From: Podochytrium sp. JEL0797
Lineage: Eukaryota > Chytridiomycota > Chytridiomycetes > Chytridiales > Chytriomycetaceae
DNA: 29,733 nt
NCBI GenBank assembly: GCA_027596195.1
Contig: JADGJG010000228.1
Coordinates: 1 to 29,733, forward strand
Direction of reading: 5' to 3'
Below the pieces are notes generated by a model. It did no database searches and was not told the origin of the DNA. It worked only from the letters and a program-made list of their open reading frames with translations. The position numbers and the translations under genes are program-made. This document shows positions 8,415 through 17,700 of this stretch, piece after piece (positions within the stretch are counted from its first letter, which is position 1; the number at the start of each line of letters is the position of its first letter).

Positions 8415-10451
8415 TCACACTCGCTCCAACAAGTACTCCACCACCGCCGTCGAAACTCCATAATTCTCACTACAATAACGAATCTAAAAGGCATCAAAAA
8501 AAGCGCATTAGTAAACTCTGCCAACAAAACCAACACACACCCCTCCCTCAAAAAAAAAACTCACCACATCCTCCCCAAACCTCACCCCCCCACTCTCCAC
8601 CACCTCCCCAAAAAACTCCACCCCCAAAAACTTGCCATGATTCGCCACCACATTCGCCACCAAACAAGTATACACGCTTCCCCCGACAACAAACGGTCGT
8701 CGCATGTACTGCTGCACTAAATCATCGACACTCACGTTCACGGTTGAAACGAGCGGGTCGAACCACTGTTTTGCGAGGAGGAGTGCTCCACGCACGCTGT
8801 TCCATCGTCGCTCTTTGGAGGCAATGTCAATGACGGCTGTGAGTGTTTCGAGGGTCATGTGGGTGGAGGGTGTCAGGCCGAGGAGGTGGGCGAGGCACGG
8901 GAATGTGAGTGGGGATCGGTTCGCGTATGGGGATCGCGCGGCGCGGGTGAGGATTTCGTTGATGTTGAGTTGAGGAGGTTGTGCGACGGACGAAGTGGTG
9001 GATGTGACGCTGGAGGTGGAGGATGGGGTCGTGTGGGTCATGGAGGAGGTTGGGGAGCGGGTGGCGAGGGCGAGGATGACTTGGGCGAGGTCCGAGCCGA
9101 GGGTTGGCAGGGGCACGCGGGAGAGGCGGCGGGAGGTTTTGAGAAGGTTTGGGTTTTGGGAGTAGATGAGGATTTTGGTGAGGGCGCGTTTGGGGAGGTG
9201 GTGGAGGGTTGGGGGAGTGTTGGCTTTCACTGTGAAGTTTTTGGGTGAGTGGGGAGCGTCTGGGGAAACGCGTTAAAAAAAGGTGTTTCAAAACTCACGT
9301 GAAATGTCATCCAAGAGCATCCAATCGCTTTCGGTAGATTTCCCGCCTTCCGTTTGATCCCACACTTCATTCACATCCTAAAAAAATTTGCGCCAAAAGT
9401 TGAGTTCATCGGTCCCGCCCCCGCAATCAAAACAAAAACAAACGAAACACACCGACATGAGCCCATTCTCGGTCGACCCATACCCACCACCTGTAGCACC
9501 ACCGCCGCCCACCGTCAAACGCGACGCATCGTCAATGGCGGCACTCGTGTCGTGCAGGTTGAGTGGCAGGGATTCCCAATCGACGGGGGGTTCCACGGGC
9601 ATCATTTCGGCACTGTTTTGCTGTTCACTGGCGCGCAAGTCTTGGATTTTGGCCAGGTGGACGTGCATGGCGGCTGTGGTGGATTTTTAGTTGCGCTGGG
9701 GAAATGAATGAAACGCTGCGCCTCCTTTGGCAGGGGTTTCATCTCTCTACTTTTTCACTTACTGATGACATCAGGGCCACGGTAGGAAGCAATAAAGTTG
9801 CACACGGCTTCGGAATCTGTCTCGTCGAGGGTCGACAGGAATTCGTTGAGGATGTTGGCGTCGATTTTGGACGAGACTCTGCGGAAATGGTCGGCATTCG
9901 CGGCAGCGTTGTTGGAGTTGTTGGTTGAGGAGGAGTTGTTTGTGTTTTGGCGCAGCTGGTGTGCGGGTGAGTTTGGCTGCTGCGTGGGCTGGATGGTGTG
10001 TGGAATGCGCATGGGCGAGTGGGCGACCAGAACGAGTTCGTCGAGTTCTGCATCGACGAGGTGGTCTGCGTGGGCGGCGGGGTCCGTGGTTCCGCGTGAG
10101 TTGTTGACGCGGAGGGCCCAGCGCTTGACGGCTACTCACAACGTGAATAAGGGTGCGAATAAACAAAAACGTGGTGTTACCGTCATAACCCACCAGGGCC
10201 TCCTCGGGCGCCGTGTTCTCCTCTTGCTCGTTCCAGTCGGCAATGGATGTGCCGATGGTGGCGGCGTCAGAGCGGTCGTCGTCGTGCGCGATGCTTCCTG
10301 CGCCAGTGGAGGGGGCCGCGAGCCAGGGGCCGTGCGGGGCACGGTTGTAGTTGTTGCTGCTGGTACTGGTGTTGTTTGGCGTGGTGGTGCTGTTGTTTGG
10401 CAGCGGGGGCATTGCGCCAATCATTCCACCAGGGAGTGTGTTTTCAGCCAT
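8415..10451 (-). CDS. Unrecognised protein, 567 aa, six exons
   Basis: Exons on the minus strand: 10451-10181, 10131-9763, 9673-9453, 9377-9299, 9259-8565, 8483-8415. All junctions keep the frame; introns are 49, 89, 75, 39 and 81 nt, the 39-nt one unusually short. I do not recognise the family. The N-terminal third is low-complexity (Asn, Ser, Thr, Pro) with acidic patches. A short helical segment follows (ANILNEFLSTLDETDSEAVC, NFIASYRGPDVI). After a Gly-rich linker the C-terminal 270 residues look helical and folded: LHHLPKRALTKILIYSQNP then LLKTSRRLS, faintly like an F-box (LP..xL..IL..NP.L...SR.L), and an ending (FFGEVVESGG, STAVVEYLLERV) faintly like ankyrin repeats. Both resemblances are weak. 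No signal peptide or membrane segment is seen. The start sits 45 bp downstream of bS16m. A cytosolic or nuclear adaptor is one possibility, not a conclusion. Confidence 0.7.
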
Positions 10452-10496
10452 GTTTTTTTTTGTTTCGAAACGCGATTGATCTTTTATTTCATTTCA

Positions 10497-11030
10497 CTAA
10501 TATACGCCCATTAATTCCCTCAACACCAACACGCGTTCCTTCTCAGTCAGAGGCGCCTTTGGCGGAGTTGCCATGTTCACTTGGTTGCGATCAAACAGCT
10601 TTGTCCTTGAGGGAAGCGCATTCGCGACCGAGTCGAGCACGCGCTGTTCGCTGCTGCCTGGCGCGACAAGACGGCGCGCCTCGGAGTGCGTCACTTCTTT
10701 GCCGTCGACTCTCACGCGCCACGTCTTTGCGTCTTCGAGCGACACTGCGCCCACGCGCTGCGCCTGAAGCGGCGTCGCAGGCATCAGCCCGCCCTTTGCG
10801 AGCAGAAACGCCACGCGCGACGTGGGCTGTGCGCCAACACCCAGCCAGTACTTGATGCGCGCAGTGTCCAGTTCGACGTGCTTTGTGCCGTCTGCGGAGG
10901 GCAGCGGGCTGTATGTGCCGACTCGTTCGAGATGGCGTCCATCGCGGGGTGCCCGGGCGTTGGCCACCACGATCCCGTAGAAGGGGTTGTTGCGCACGCC
11001 CCATCGTGCAAGTCGGAGTTTGACAACCAT
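10497..11030 (-). CDS. MRPS16: Mitochondrial small-subunit ribosomal protein bS16m
   Basis: Single exon, 177 aa. The first 90 residues are a clear bS16 domain: MVVKLRLARWGVRNNPFYGI, VVANARAPRDGRHLERVGTY, then LDTARIKYWLGVGAQPTSRV and AFLLAKGGL. bS16 is an early-binding protein of the small subunit and helps fold the 5' domain of the small rRNA. Bacterial bS16 is about 80-90 residues and human mitochondrial S16 is 137, so this copy has a long C-terminal extension (from about residue 95) rich in Arg, Ala and Val. No cleavable presequence precedes the domain; bS16m often begins directly with the mature fold. The start ATG follows an AAA context. It is divergent from the Myb gene. Minus-strand neighbour spacing downstream is 45 bp. 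Confidence 0.93.
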   Translation of the reverse strand: MVVKLRLARWGVRNNPFYGIVVANARAPRDGRHLERVGTYSPLPSADGTKHVELDTARIKYWLGVGAQPTSRVAFLLAKGGLMPATPLQAQRVGAVSLEDAKTWRVRVDGKEVTHSEARRLVAPGSSEQRVLDSVANALPSRTKLFDRNQVNMATPPKAPLTEKERVLVLRELMGVY

Positions 11031-11563
11031 TTTCGAAGATTTGTGATGTGGAAAAAAGAAAAGTGAAAATCGAGTCGAGATGGGAAAAGAAAGGAGAGGG
11101 GAGAGAGAGGGACGAGAAGAGTTAAATCATCATGCCGCCATTCAAACTCGATATCAATGAACCGCGCTCAACGCGGGATAACGTGTAAACACGGTCCGCA
11201 GTCCCATTTCACCAAACCCGTTAAACTCATCCACAAGGGTGTGCAAAGTCAACAGTAGGGAATGTACTTGCTATTGTTAACATTTTCATGGTCAATTAAC
11301 CAGCGGCAGGGTGTGTGGCTGTGTGGTTGTGCGCGCGTGTTTTTTCGGAAACGAAACGAAAAAAAACGCCCCCAAAACCGCATCTTGCCCCGGCCAGAAC
11401 CTCATTCCAGCATCGTCCCAAGATCTCATACCAGCATTACAGCCAGCGAAATACCCTCATTCGATCTCATAGCACAAAGTGAGTGTGATCCGTGTCGTAA
11501 TTGGTTGATCCACTTTGACACTGTTTTGTGATCGCCGCAGTGCACGACCCACAATACCAAGCA
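11031..11563. promoter_or_regulatory. Divergent intergenic region bS16m / Myb with a probable leader intron
   Basis: The region separates the two divergent start codons by 533 bp. A canonical intron (GTGAGT at 11479 to GCAG at 11540, 62 nt) probably lies in the Myb leader; splicing it joins 'A' (11478) to 'TG' (11541), creating an ATG in frame with the Myb protein. A small ORF at 11132-11188 (18 aa, MPPFKLDINEPRSTRDNV) could act as an upstream ORF if transcribed. It contains a short hairpin (CCGCG, loop CTCAA, CGCGG). A frame open from 11262 would join the Myb frame after splicing and add about 72 residues, but its composition does not look like a transcription factor. Confidence 0.5.
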
Positions 11564-13357
11564 ATGCCCCTGCGCATGACCCGCAAAAAGAACAGTTGGA
11601 CTCCACCCCCGTCCCCGCCAACAAACCTCAAACTCCCGGACTTGGAGTATTCAGCAGGTGAGAGAAACCCTAGCTCATGTCACGTGTGTTTGTTTTTAAT
11701 CAAAACCGGCTCTCTCCATCAAAACAAACCAGACACCCGTCCCGATGCCACACCTGAAAACCAATTTGGCTCGGAAACAATCATGTCCAACAACCAGCAC
11801 CCACTGCTGGCCCACCCTATCATCCTGCCGAGCCAGCTCCCTCCCTCGCATTTCGACGCGGACCTTCCGACAGCCGACATTCTCCAGCAATTTGCATTGA
11901 ACGCGCAGTACTTCTCGGACCACCAGGCCGCAGGATCCTCGTATTCCTTCTCTCCCGACGGATCCATCTCGGCCTCGCAGTCCCCAGTCCCTTTCAGCCA
12001 ATTTCCATTCTTCAACTCTTACCCCCTTGATCACCACCAATACGAGCAGCAAGAGCAATCACACATGAACCAACCCACCCGCATGCATCACCAGTCTCTC
12101 GGCTTCCAAGACCACCAGCACCAACCCTTACCCTACCTCGGACTGCCCCCCATCGTGCACCCAAGCTACTTTTTCCAAGGAATGTACCCACCACACACGC
12201 ACCAGTCCCACCACGCGTCCATCCATTCTTCCGACGACGGAGGATACTTTGACTCAACGGGATACCTCCACCAACAACGCCACCACTCTTCCCACGGCAT
12301 GTCGGACCACTCGGAACCCTCCGACGCTCTCGGCATGCCGCCAGCCTCCCTCTTCAATCCATCCTCCTTCCTCGACATGACCCAAAAACCAAACACGTCC
12401 CAGCCCCCCTCAGCCACCACCACCACCTTCACCACCACAACCCTTGCCCCAGTCAAGCTCCACCCCACGGACTCGGACGCCACCGAATCCCTCATCACAA
12501 GCTCTCCACCCCACGGCCACTCCAGTCGCAGCCGTAGTACCACCAAATCCTCTCCTCCCCGTTCAACCCCTTACCCACCACCCACCACACGCACCCGTCG
12601 CCCCGCCGCCATCACTTCCACCACCACCACCGCCTACCTCCTCGCCACCTCCTCCACCTCCCCCTCTCCACCCCCCGCTGCCTCCCCGTCCGTTTCCAGC
12701 GGCACCACCACCCCAGGAGACGCAAACACAACCTACAACAAGTGGTGTGACCAAGAAGACCAACTCCTCCGCGCCGCCGTCCACCGCGTTACGCGCAACA
12801 ACCCCGCGGATGCGGCGGGGAAGTGGGTCCGCATCGCGCAACTCGTGCCGAACCGTACACCTATCCAATGCTCTGCGCGATGGAGTGGGGCGTTGAACAC
12901 GCATATCACGAGGGGCAAGTGGACTGCTGAGGAAGACGCGTTGCTTGTGGCGGCTGTGCAGGCGGAATTGAGGGAGACGGGGTGCGATGATGCGGATGCG
13001 GCTGATTTGAACTGGCAAGTGATTTCGCGGGCTGTTTATGGAAGAACGGGGGTTCAATGCGCGGCGCGGTATCAGGAGGCGTTGGATCCGCGGATTCGGA
13101 AGGGGAAGTGGTTGGAGGAGGAGGATGTGTTGTTGATGGAGGGGATGAAACGGTTTGGGAAGAGTTGGGTTAAAATTGCGGCGGGGATTCCGAATCGGAC
13201 TCAGAGGCAGTGTCGGACGAGGTGGTTGCAGGTATTTCCCAAGATGGGGGAGGAGGAGAGAAAGGGGTTGGAGGAGGAGTGTGGGAGTCCGATTGCTGTG
13301 AATGAGAAGTTGAAGAAGAAGAAGAAGAAGGGGGGGGTGGCGAGATGGGTGGAGTGA
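11564..13357 (+). CDS. Three-repeat Myb/SANT DNA-binding protein
   Basis: Exons 11564-11657 and 11733-13357 (572 aa from this ATG). The 75-nt intron is in frame and stop-free, so an unspliced product is also possible. The first 360 residues are a disordered Pro/Ser/His/Gln/Thr-rich region typical of activation domains. Three Myb repeats follow, with first Trp at about 369, 428 and 491: WCDQEDQLLRAAV..NRTPIQCSARW, KWTAEEDALLVAAV..GRTGVQCAARY and KWLEEEDVLLMEGM..NRTQRQCRTRW. Only repeat 3 has the usual 18-residue Trp-Trp spacing; repeats 1 and 2 have 26 and 30. Linkers resemble those of SNAPC4/Bas1-like proteins (EALDPRIRKGKW), but orthology is not settled. Likely a nuclear sequence-specific DNA-binding protein. 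A basic Lys-rich tail may be a nuclear localisation signal. The true start may be the intron-split ATG just upstream. Confidence 0.85.
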   Translation: MPLRMTRKKNSWTPPPSPPTNLKLPDLEYSAGERNPSSCHVCLFLIKTGSLHQNKPDTRPDATPENQFGSETIMSNNQHPLLAHPIILPSQLPPSHFDADLPTADILQQFALNAQYFSDHQAAGSSYSFSPDGSISASQSPVPFSQFPFFNSYPLDHHQYEQQEQSHMNQPTRMHHQSLGFQDHQHQPLPYLGLPPIVHPSYFFQGMYPPHTHQSHHASIHSSDDGGYFDSTGYLHQQRHHSSHGMSDHSEPSDALGMPPASLFNPSSFLDMTQKPNTSQPPSATTTTFTTTTLAPVKLHPTDSDATESLITSSPPHGHSSRSRSTTKSSPPRSTPYPPPTTRTRRPAAITSTTTTAYLLATSSTSPSPPPAASPSVSSGTTTPGDANTTYNKWCDQEDQLLRAAVHRVTRNNPADAAGKWVRIAQLVPNRTPIQCSARWSGALNTHITRGKWTAEEDALLVAAVQAELRETGCDDADAADLNWQVISRAVYGRTGVQCAARYQEALDPRIRKGKWLEEEDVLLMEGMKRFGKSWVKIAAGIPNRTQRQCRTRWLQVFPKMGEEERKGLEEECGSPIAVNEKLKKKKKKGGVARWVE

Positions 13358-13384
13358 TTTTTGTGGTTTGGCTTGGCCCGCGTT

Positions 13385-13419
13385 CTTCTCTCTCTCTCGC
13401 TCTCTCTCTCTCGTTCTCT
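13385..13419 (+). repeat. CT microsatellite in the Myb 3' flank
   Basis: An imperfect (TC)n tract begins about 27 bp after the Myb stop codon, interrupted by single G bases, and grades into a pyrimidine-rich stretch. It probably lies in the 3' UTR. Confidence 0.85.
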
Positions 13420-13825
13420 CTAATATCTTTTTCTCTCGTTCCTCTTCCATTCCTTGCATTCGCATTTTGCTCTTCTCAACCACCAGCTTTGCTCATGACT
13501 TTTATCTCTTTTATTTTTTACGCCTCATTTCTTTTTTTTAATTTTCTTACTACGTACGCCTCATTCTTTAATTTCTTCTGCTCGAACCTCATCATATCAA
13601 TAAACGAAAAAAAATTGCAGCATTTAATTAGAATGAGAAAATAATAATAAATAAGAAAAAGAAAAAAAAAGGAAAAAATAAGAAATTGGTTGCTCTGAAA
13701 AGGCCAGTTTTGCCCCTGCAGAAGTGAACTGGAATAATTAAAATAGCAGAGGTTGTAAGCGCGCGAGAGACGAGTCGAGTTGTGTCTGATGGATTACTCG
13801 GAGGCAAGCGATCAGGAAGCCAGTG

Positions 13826-13845
13826 CCCGGGTACGGTGGCCCGGG
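13826..13845 (+). repeat. Inverted repeat CCCGGG...CCCGGG, 8-nt loop
   Basis: Two CCCGGG hexamers flank the 8-base loop TACGGTGG. They can pair as a 6-bp GC stem. A 10-bp perfect palindrome (GGCTTAAGCC) lies nearby at 13891-13900. Together they make this GC-rich island the most structure-prone part of the gene-poor block. Confidence 0.8.
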
Positions 13846-14368
13846 AGCAGTCCCTGCGGTCGGGGATTGTTGGTGGCAAGGCTTGCGAGAGGCTTAAGCC
13901 ACGGACATTAGAAGAACCCATTTGCAAGACAAGTGTTTTGTTTTCTGAAAAGAATTAGAATAAGAAAGAGAAGAAAAGTCGGGGTGAAAAAGCACATCAT
14001 AAAACCACAGGAGGAGGTGGTGGGTTCAGAAGTTGTTGACAAGGTCTCTGCTGGAATTTTTATGAACGAGATTCCGTTGATATGGGTTGCGTTGATGGAG
14101 GGTGAGCTGGAGAGGGGAATGAGGATGTCAGAGTGGGCAGTAATTGTTTTGAAAGGACGGTGGTTGGTAGTGCAGAAAGTGGTGTGGTTTGAGGAGGAAG
14201 AATGGTTGGAGGATCCCGAATTTCGCTGGAGTTGGTTACTTGTCCAGTCGATTCTGATGTTATGGGTGGGCCTCAGGGCTGTGTTGCTTATAGCTGGAAT
14301 CCACAGGATTTTAATGGTGACAATTGTCCGGAGGCTGAAGAGGTTGGTGTTTGGGAGTGTTGATGGCT

Positions 14369-14381
14369 GGGGGGGGGGGGG
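14369..14381 (+). repeat. Poly-G run (13 G)
   Basis: Thirteen G bases in a row in the gene-poor block, at the boundary between the purine-rich segment and the downstream open stretch. Its length is likely to be polymorphic or miscounted. Confidence 0.85.
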
Positions 14382-14706
14382 CGGATGTTGAGGTGTTCGT
14401 TTAAAACGTGTCCCCTTGGCAGAGCAATTCACTGCAATGTGTGATTTGCACAAGAATAGTGATGAAGGATTCGTGCTGGTTAACCGCATCATTTCTCCAA
14501 TCTTTGTCGATGGAAACGCCTGCGATCTTGAAGCCGACCGCGTCATTTCCTTCTTTGAAACTGACTCAGATAGATTTAGTGAATCAAATCAATTCCTTTC
14601 TTTTTCTCTCTTCCTTATTATATGAAGAGAGGAGAAGAAGGGGGGAAAATGCAGGTTACGCAAATTGACGGCAAATTGAACGTGTTTTTTCCCCTCGAAA
14701 ATTGTC

Positions 14707-17700
14707 ATGAGCATGTCAACTTCCTCATTCACCCCCGGAGGCACCTCCTCCATACTCGAAGACCACCCCAATTACACCAAACGCGCCGAAAAGCTCCTCA
14801 AAAAATCCAAACCGTTTCTAGACGAAAAACAAAAGCCACGGATTCGACTTCTCGCATTATACAGCTTTCTTGATGGAATCACGACACCCCCACCCCCGCC
14901 ACCGTCCGCAATAACCCCCAATGGACACCATTTGTTAAATTTGGCGATTTCTGAAGCGGCGCAGAGTGATTTCGCGATCGATCAGCAGATTCTGCAAAGA
15001 TTCTTTCAGGAGAATTGTGGGCAGGTGTTTGGCGTTTTATCTGAGAGTATGAGCCAGCAGGCGGATAAAAGTAATGAACCGTATGCGTTTCGACCTCGCC
15101 TTTTCTAATAGTATCTTCATAGAAAAAGAAAAGACAGAGCGGTCACTTCTTGGCAAAGACGCGGCCGAAATTGTTCGAATCGCTTCCGTACTTCGAAAAC
15201 TCGTCTTGCATGTCCCAGAAAAAATTGAGAGCGGTTGGGAATCACAAGGATTTTGTGAGTGGCAGGACTTTTTAGTTGCGATTTGGAATGCTCACGTTTT
15301 TTTTCTTCAAGACAAGATGATTCAGTTATTCCTCGCTCCCGCAAACAATCCTCGAATCAGAACAGAGGGGTTTCGTCTCCTACTAGCTTGGATAAATTGC
15401 CAATCTTCTTTGTTTCTGAATCTTCTTTCGAGTGAAGAGCCGGTTTCCAACGCGCTTCAGTCCAATATTATCAAACTTTATGGATCTGCAATGAATTTGG
15501 CAATATTTGAAGCGGCTCCACTACCTGCTCCTGCGGATCTTGCAAAGAGTGATTGTATGGGAGATGATGGAATTCCCGGGATGGATTCGATGGGTGCGAG
15601 GAATGAAGATTGCTCCGAGTTTTGTAAGCAGAAATTGACGCGAAACGAAGCTTCGGAAGCAGGTATTTGCCCTCGATGAGATGACACCTTCAAATTTCTT
15701 AAACTATGAGTATTTAGACGTTCCTCCAGTTTGCGCGAGCTTGACGTACCCTGTTGAGAGCGATTCCATCGAATTGTTGGAAGAAATCTTGTCCAATTTG
15801 TCGCACCTTGCTTCCACTTCCTGCAATCATTCTTCCCCACTTTCTGCTATCGGCTCTCACCAAAAAAGTCAAGCCATCACTGGCGCAGATTGGAAACTGT
15901 TGCTCGATAATATCAAGGATCCTGAAGGGTCGCTTGTTGATAAAATCGTGTTGAACCGGGGAGCGTTTTCGTCGCTCGTTGTGCAATGGCATTTGTTCAA
16001 ACGAGTATATATGCCAGTTTTTTTTCCGGTTATTTGTTCAAAGTTCAGGGCGCCTTCTGTGGAAGGTATGCGTTCTTATTTTTCTTTCTCCTTCCTGACT
16101 CCCCATCAGGCTTTGTTGGCTGTCCACTCGAGATTCTTCAATCTCTCCTCCCCTTTCTCGCCAAACATGTGGTTGACCCTTCGTGCGGAGTCGTGCAGGC
16201 GGCTGTGGAGCCGACGACGCAGCCACCGTCCAATGACCAAACCAATACTTCGAAAGCTTCTTGCAAACTACTTCAAGCTGTTTTGCTTGCGAGAATAGAA
16301 AACCGAGAGATTGTGCATGAAGTGATTCGGCAGGGGTTGTTGGCGCCGTGGATTAATAGTGATTTGGGGAGGTATTCCATGTATATTATAAGGACTTGGT
16401 TGTTCTCTTCGGTATGTGAAAATTCGTATCCGTTATTAATTGAAAAATAATGGGAGTTTTCTTTTTTTTAAGAACGAGGATTTGCCATTTATGCGCGTTG
16501 TAGATGCCACTCTGATTAATCGTTCTGAAGAGAATCAAACCGTAACAGAAAATGAGTTGATCAATTCTTTTGTCCGGAGGTATATCCGATACGTGCAATT
16601 GCTGTTTTTGGACAAAAAGGATTATGTCGAGTTTGTGGATCAACAGGTAAGGTGCACGAAATTGTAAGCATTCCCCAGAGGGGTGTGACATTAAAATCTA
16701 CAAACAGATGATTCTGTGGAGAGAATCATTCAAATTCTTTCGACTGATTTCGATGGAACTCTTTCGCGTTCCCTTGTCTGAGAAAACGTGGCAAATCCTC
16801 CTGACCACCGTTGCCGAAATCATCGATCATATTTTATGTCGACCCAATCGCTTTGCGGGTGTCGCGTCTCCTCCCGATGCGGATGAGATTTGTGATTTGG
16901 CAATTGAAACCATTTTTTGTGTTTGGATTCGGAGCGCGACGTGTTCGGAAGCGTATTGGAGGTTGTTAAGGGATTCGTTGAGTAAATGTAGTCGATGGAA
17001 TCAAACGATCACTCAATATGTGGTGAGTGAAATTCTTGTCGCTTTTGTAGGTGGCGTTCGCTGAGCCTTTTTGTCACAGAAAACCGTCACCAAATTGACC
17101 AAAGTCGTATCGATTCGGATATTTGGCATTGATTCTGAAACCATTTCAAAAGAGGAACTCGACACAAAAACATCGCAAAGGCTTCGGGCTGCTTCGATAA
17201 CAGCCTCTAAACTGCGAAACACGGCTGGCTCTGTTTCGTCGCAATCCTCTGCAAAGTTTCGCGTGCATACCCCGTTGAGAGAAACGGCCGAAAAAGATAT
17301 TGATTCGCATATGTTGGTGTCTGAGCTCTCTGATTTGGCGGTGCTTCAGAAAGAGGTGGAGCATTCTGGGGTGCAAGCAGAAACGGCGAGCATTGAAGTA
17401 CTCGAAACGGGAGCCTCGTCTCCGGCTCCGAGTTTTAACAGCATCAAACGAGTCGATAATCTTCCAAAAAAGATTGAGTTGCAAAACTTTCAAGCCCTTC
17501 GAGAAGTTCAGCGGGGATCAAACTCGTCGTTGAATTCGGCTCATTCGGTGGAAGGTTCGAGCGAGAGAATCATTGACAGGTACGTCGGAAAAAAATCAAT
17601 CCATTGAAAGGGCTAACCTTGTATCGGATCAGATCGTTCCAGAACTTTCAAAGTTGCCACAAAATATCAGTATTTCAACCCAGTTTGCAAGCAAAACTGA

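Larger units (their letters stand above)
13358..14706. other. Gene-poor block with no defensible gene
   Basis: After the Myb stop comes a CT-rich then T-rich 3' flank (to about 13620) and an A-rich stretch (13630-13690). A more GC-rich segment (about 13700-13920) has hairpin potential. The next part (13930-14395) is purine/G-rich on the plus strand and so Pro/Ser/Thr-coding on the minus strand, but its open reading is split over all three minus frames. It ends in a G13 run and a short plus-strand open stretch (14437-14625). Candidates are a decayed minus-strand gene, a non-coding transcript, or promoter of the RalGAP gene. I see nothing decisive. Confidence 0.45.

Noticed and set aside
11262..11478. 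72-residue N-terminal extension of the Myb protein
   Set aside because: The frame is open and would join in phase after splicing, but the residues (hydrophobic start, then Arg/Pro) do not look like part of a transcription factor; kept only as an alternative.
12563..13483. 306-aa minus-strand ORF opposite the Myb gene
   Set aside because: It is the antisense of the Myb repeats and the Pro-rich region. Its own product is Leu/Pro/Arg-rich with no family signal, while the plus strand shows clear Myb motifs.
13780..13910. SRP RNA or RNase P RNA
   Set aside because: A short GGGTACGGTGGC match to Alu-domain-like sequence was tempting, but the SRP S-domain loops and the RNase P conserved regions are not visible.
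13933..14391. 152-aa plus-strand ORF rich in Trp, Glu and Val
   Set aside because: The Trp excess is what antisense of CCA (Pro) codons gives; it ends in a poly-G run and matches nothing known. Treated as non-coding.
14437..14625. Short plus-strand ORF (MCDLHKNSDEGFVLVNRI...)
   Set aside because: Amino-acid mix looks reasonable, but it has no family, ends in a low-complexity Phe/Leu/Ser tail and cannot be joined convincingly to the RalGAP gene.
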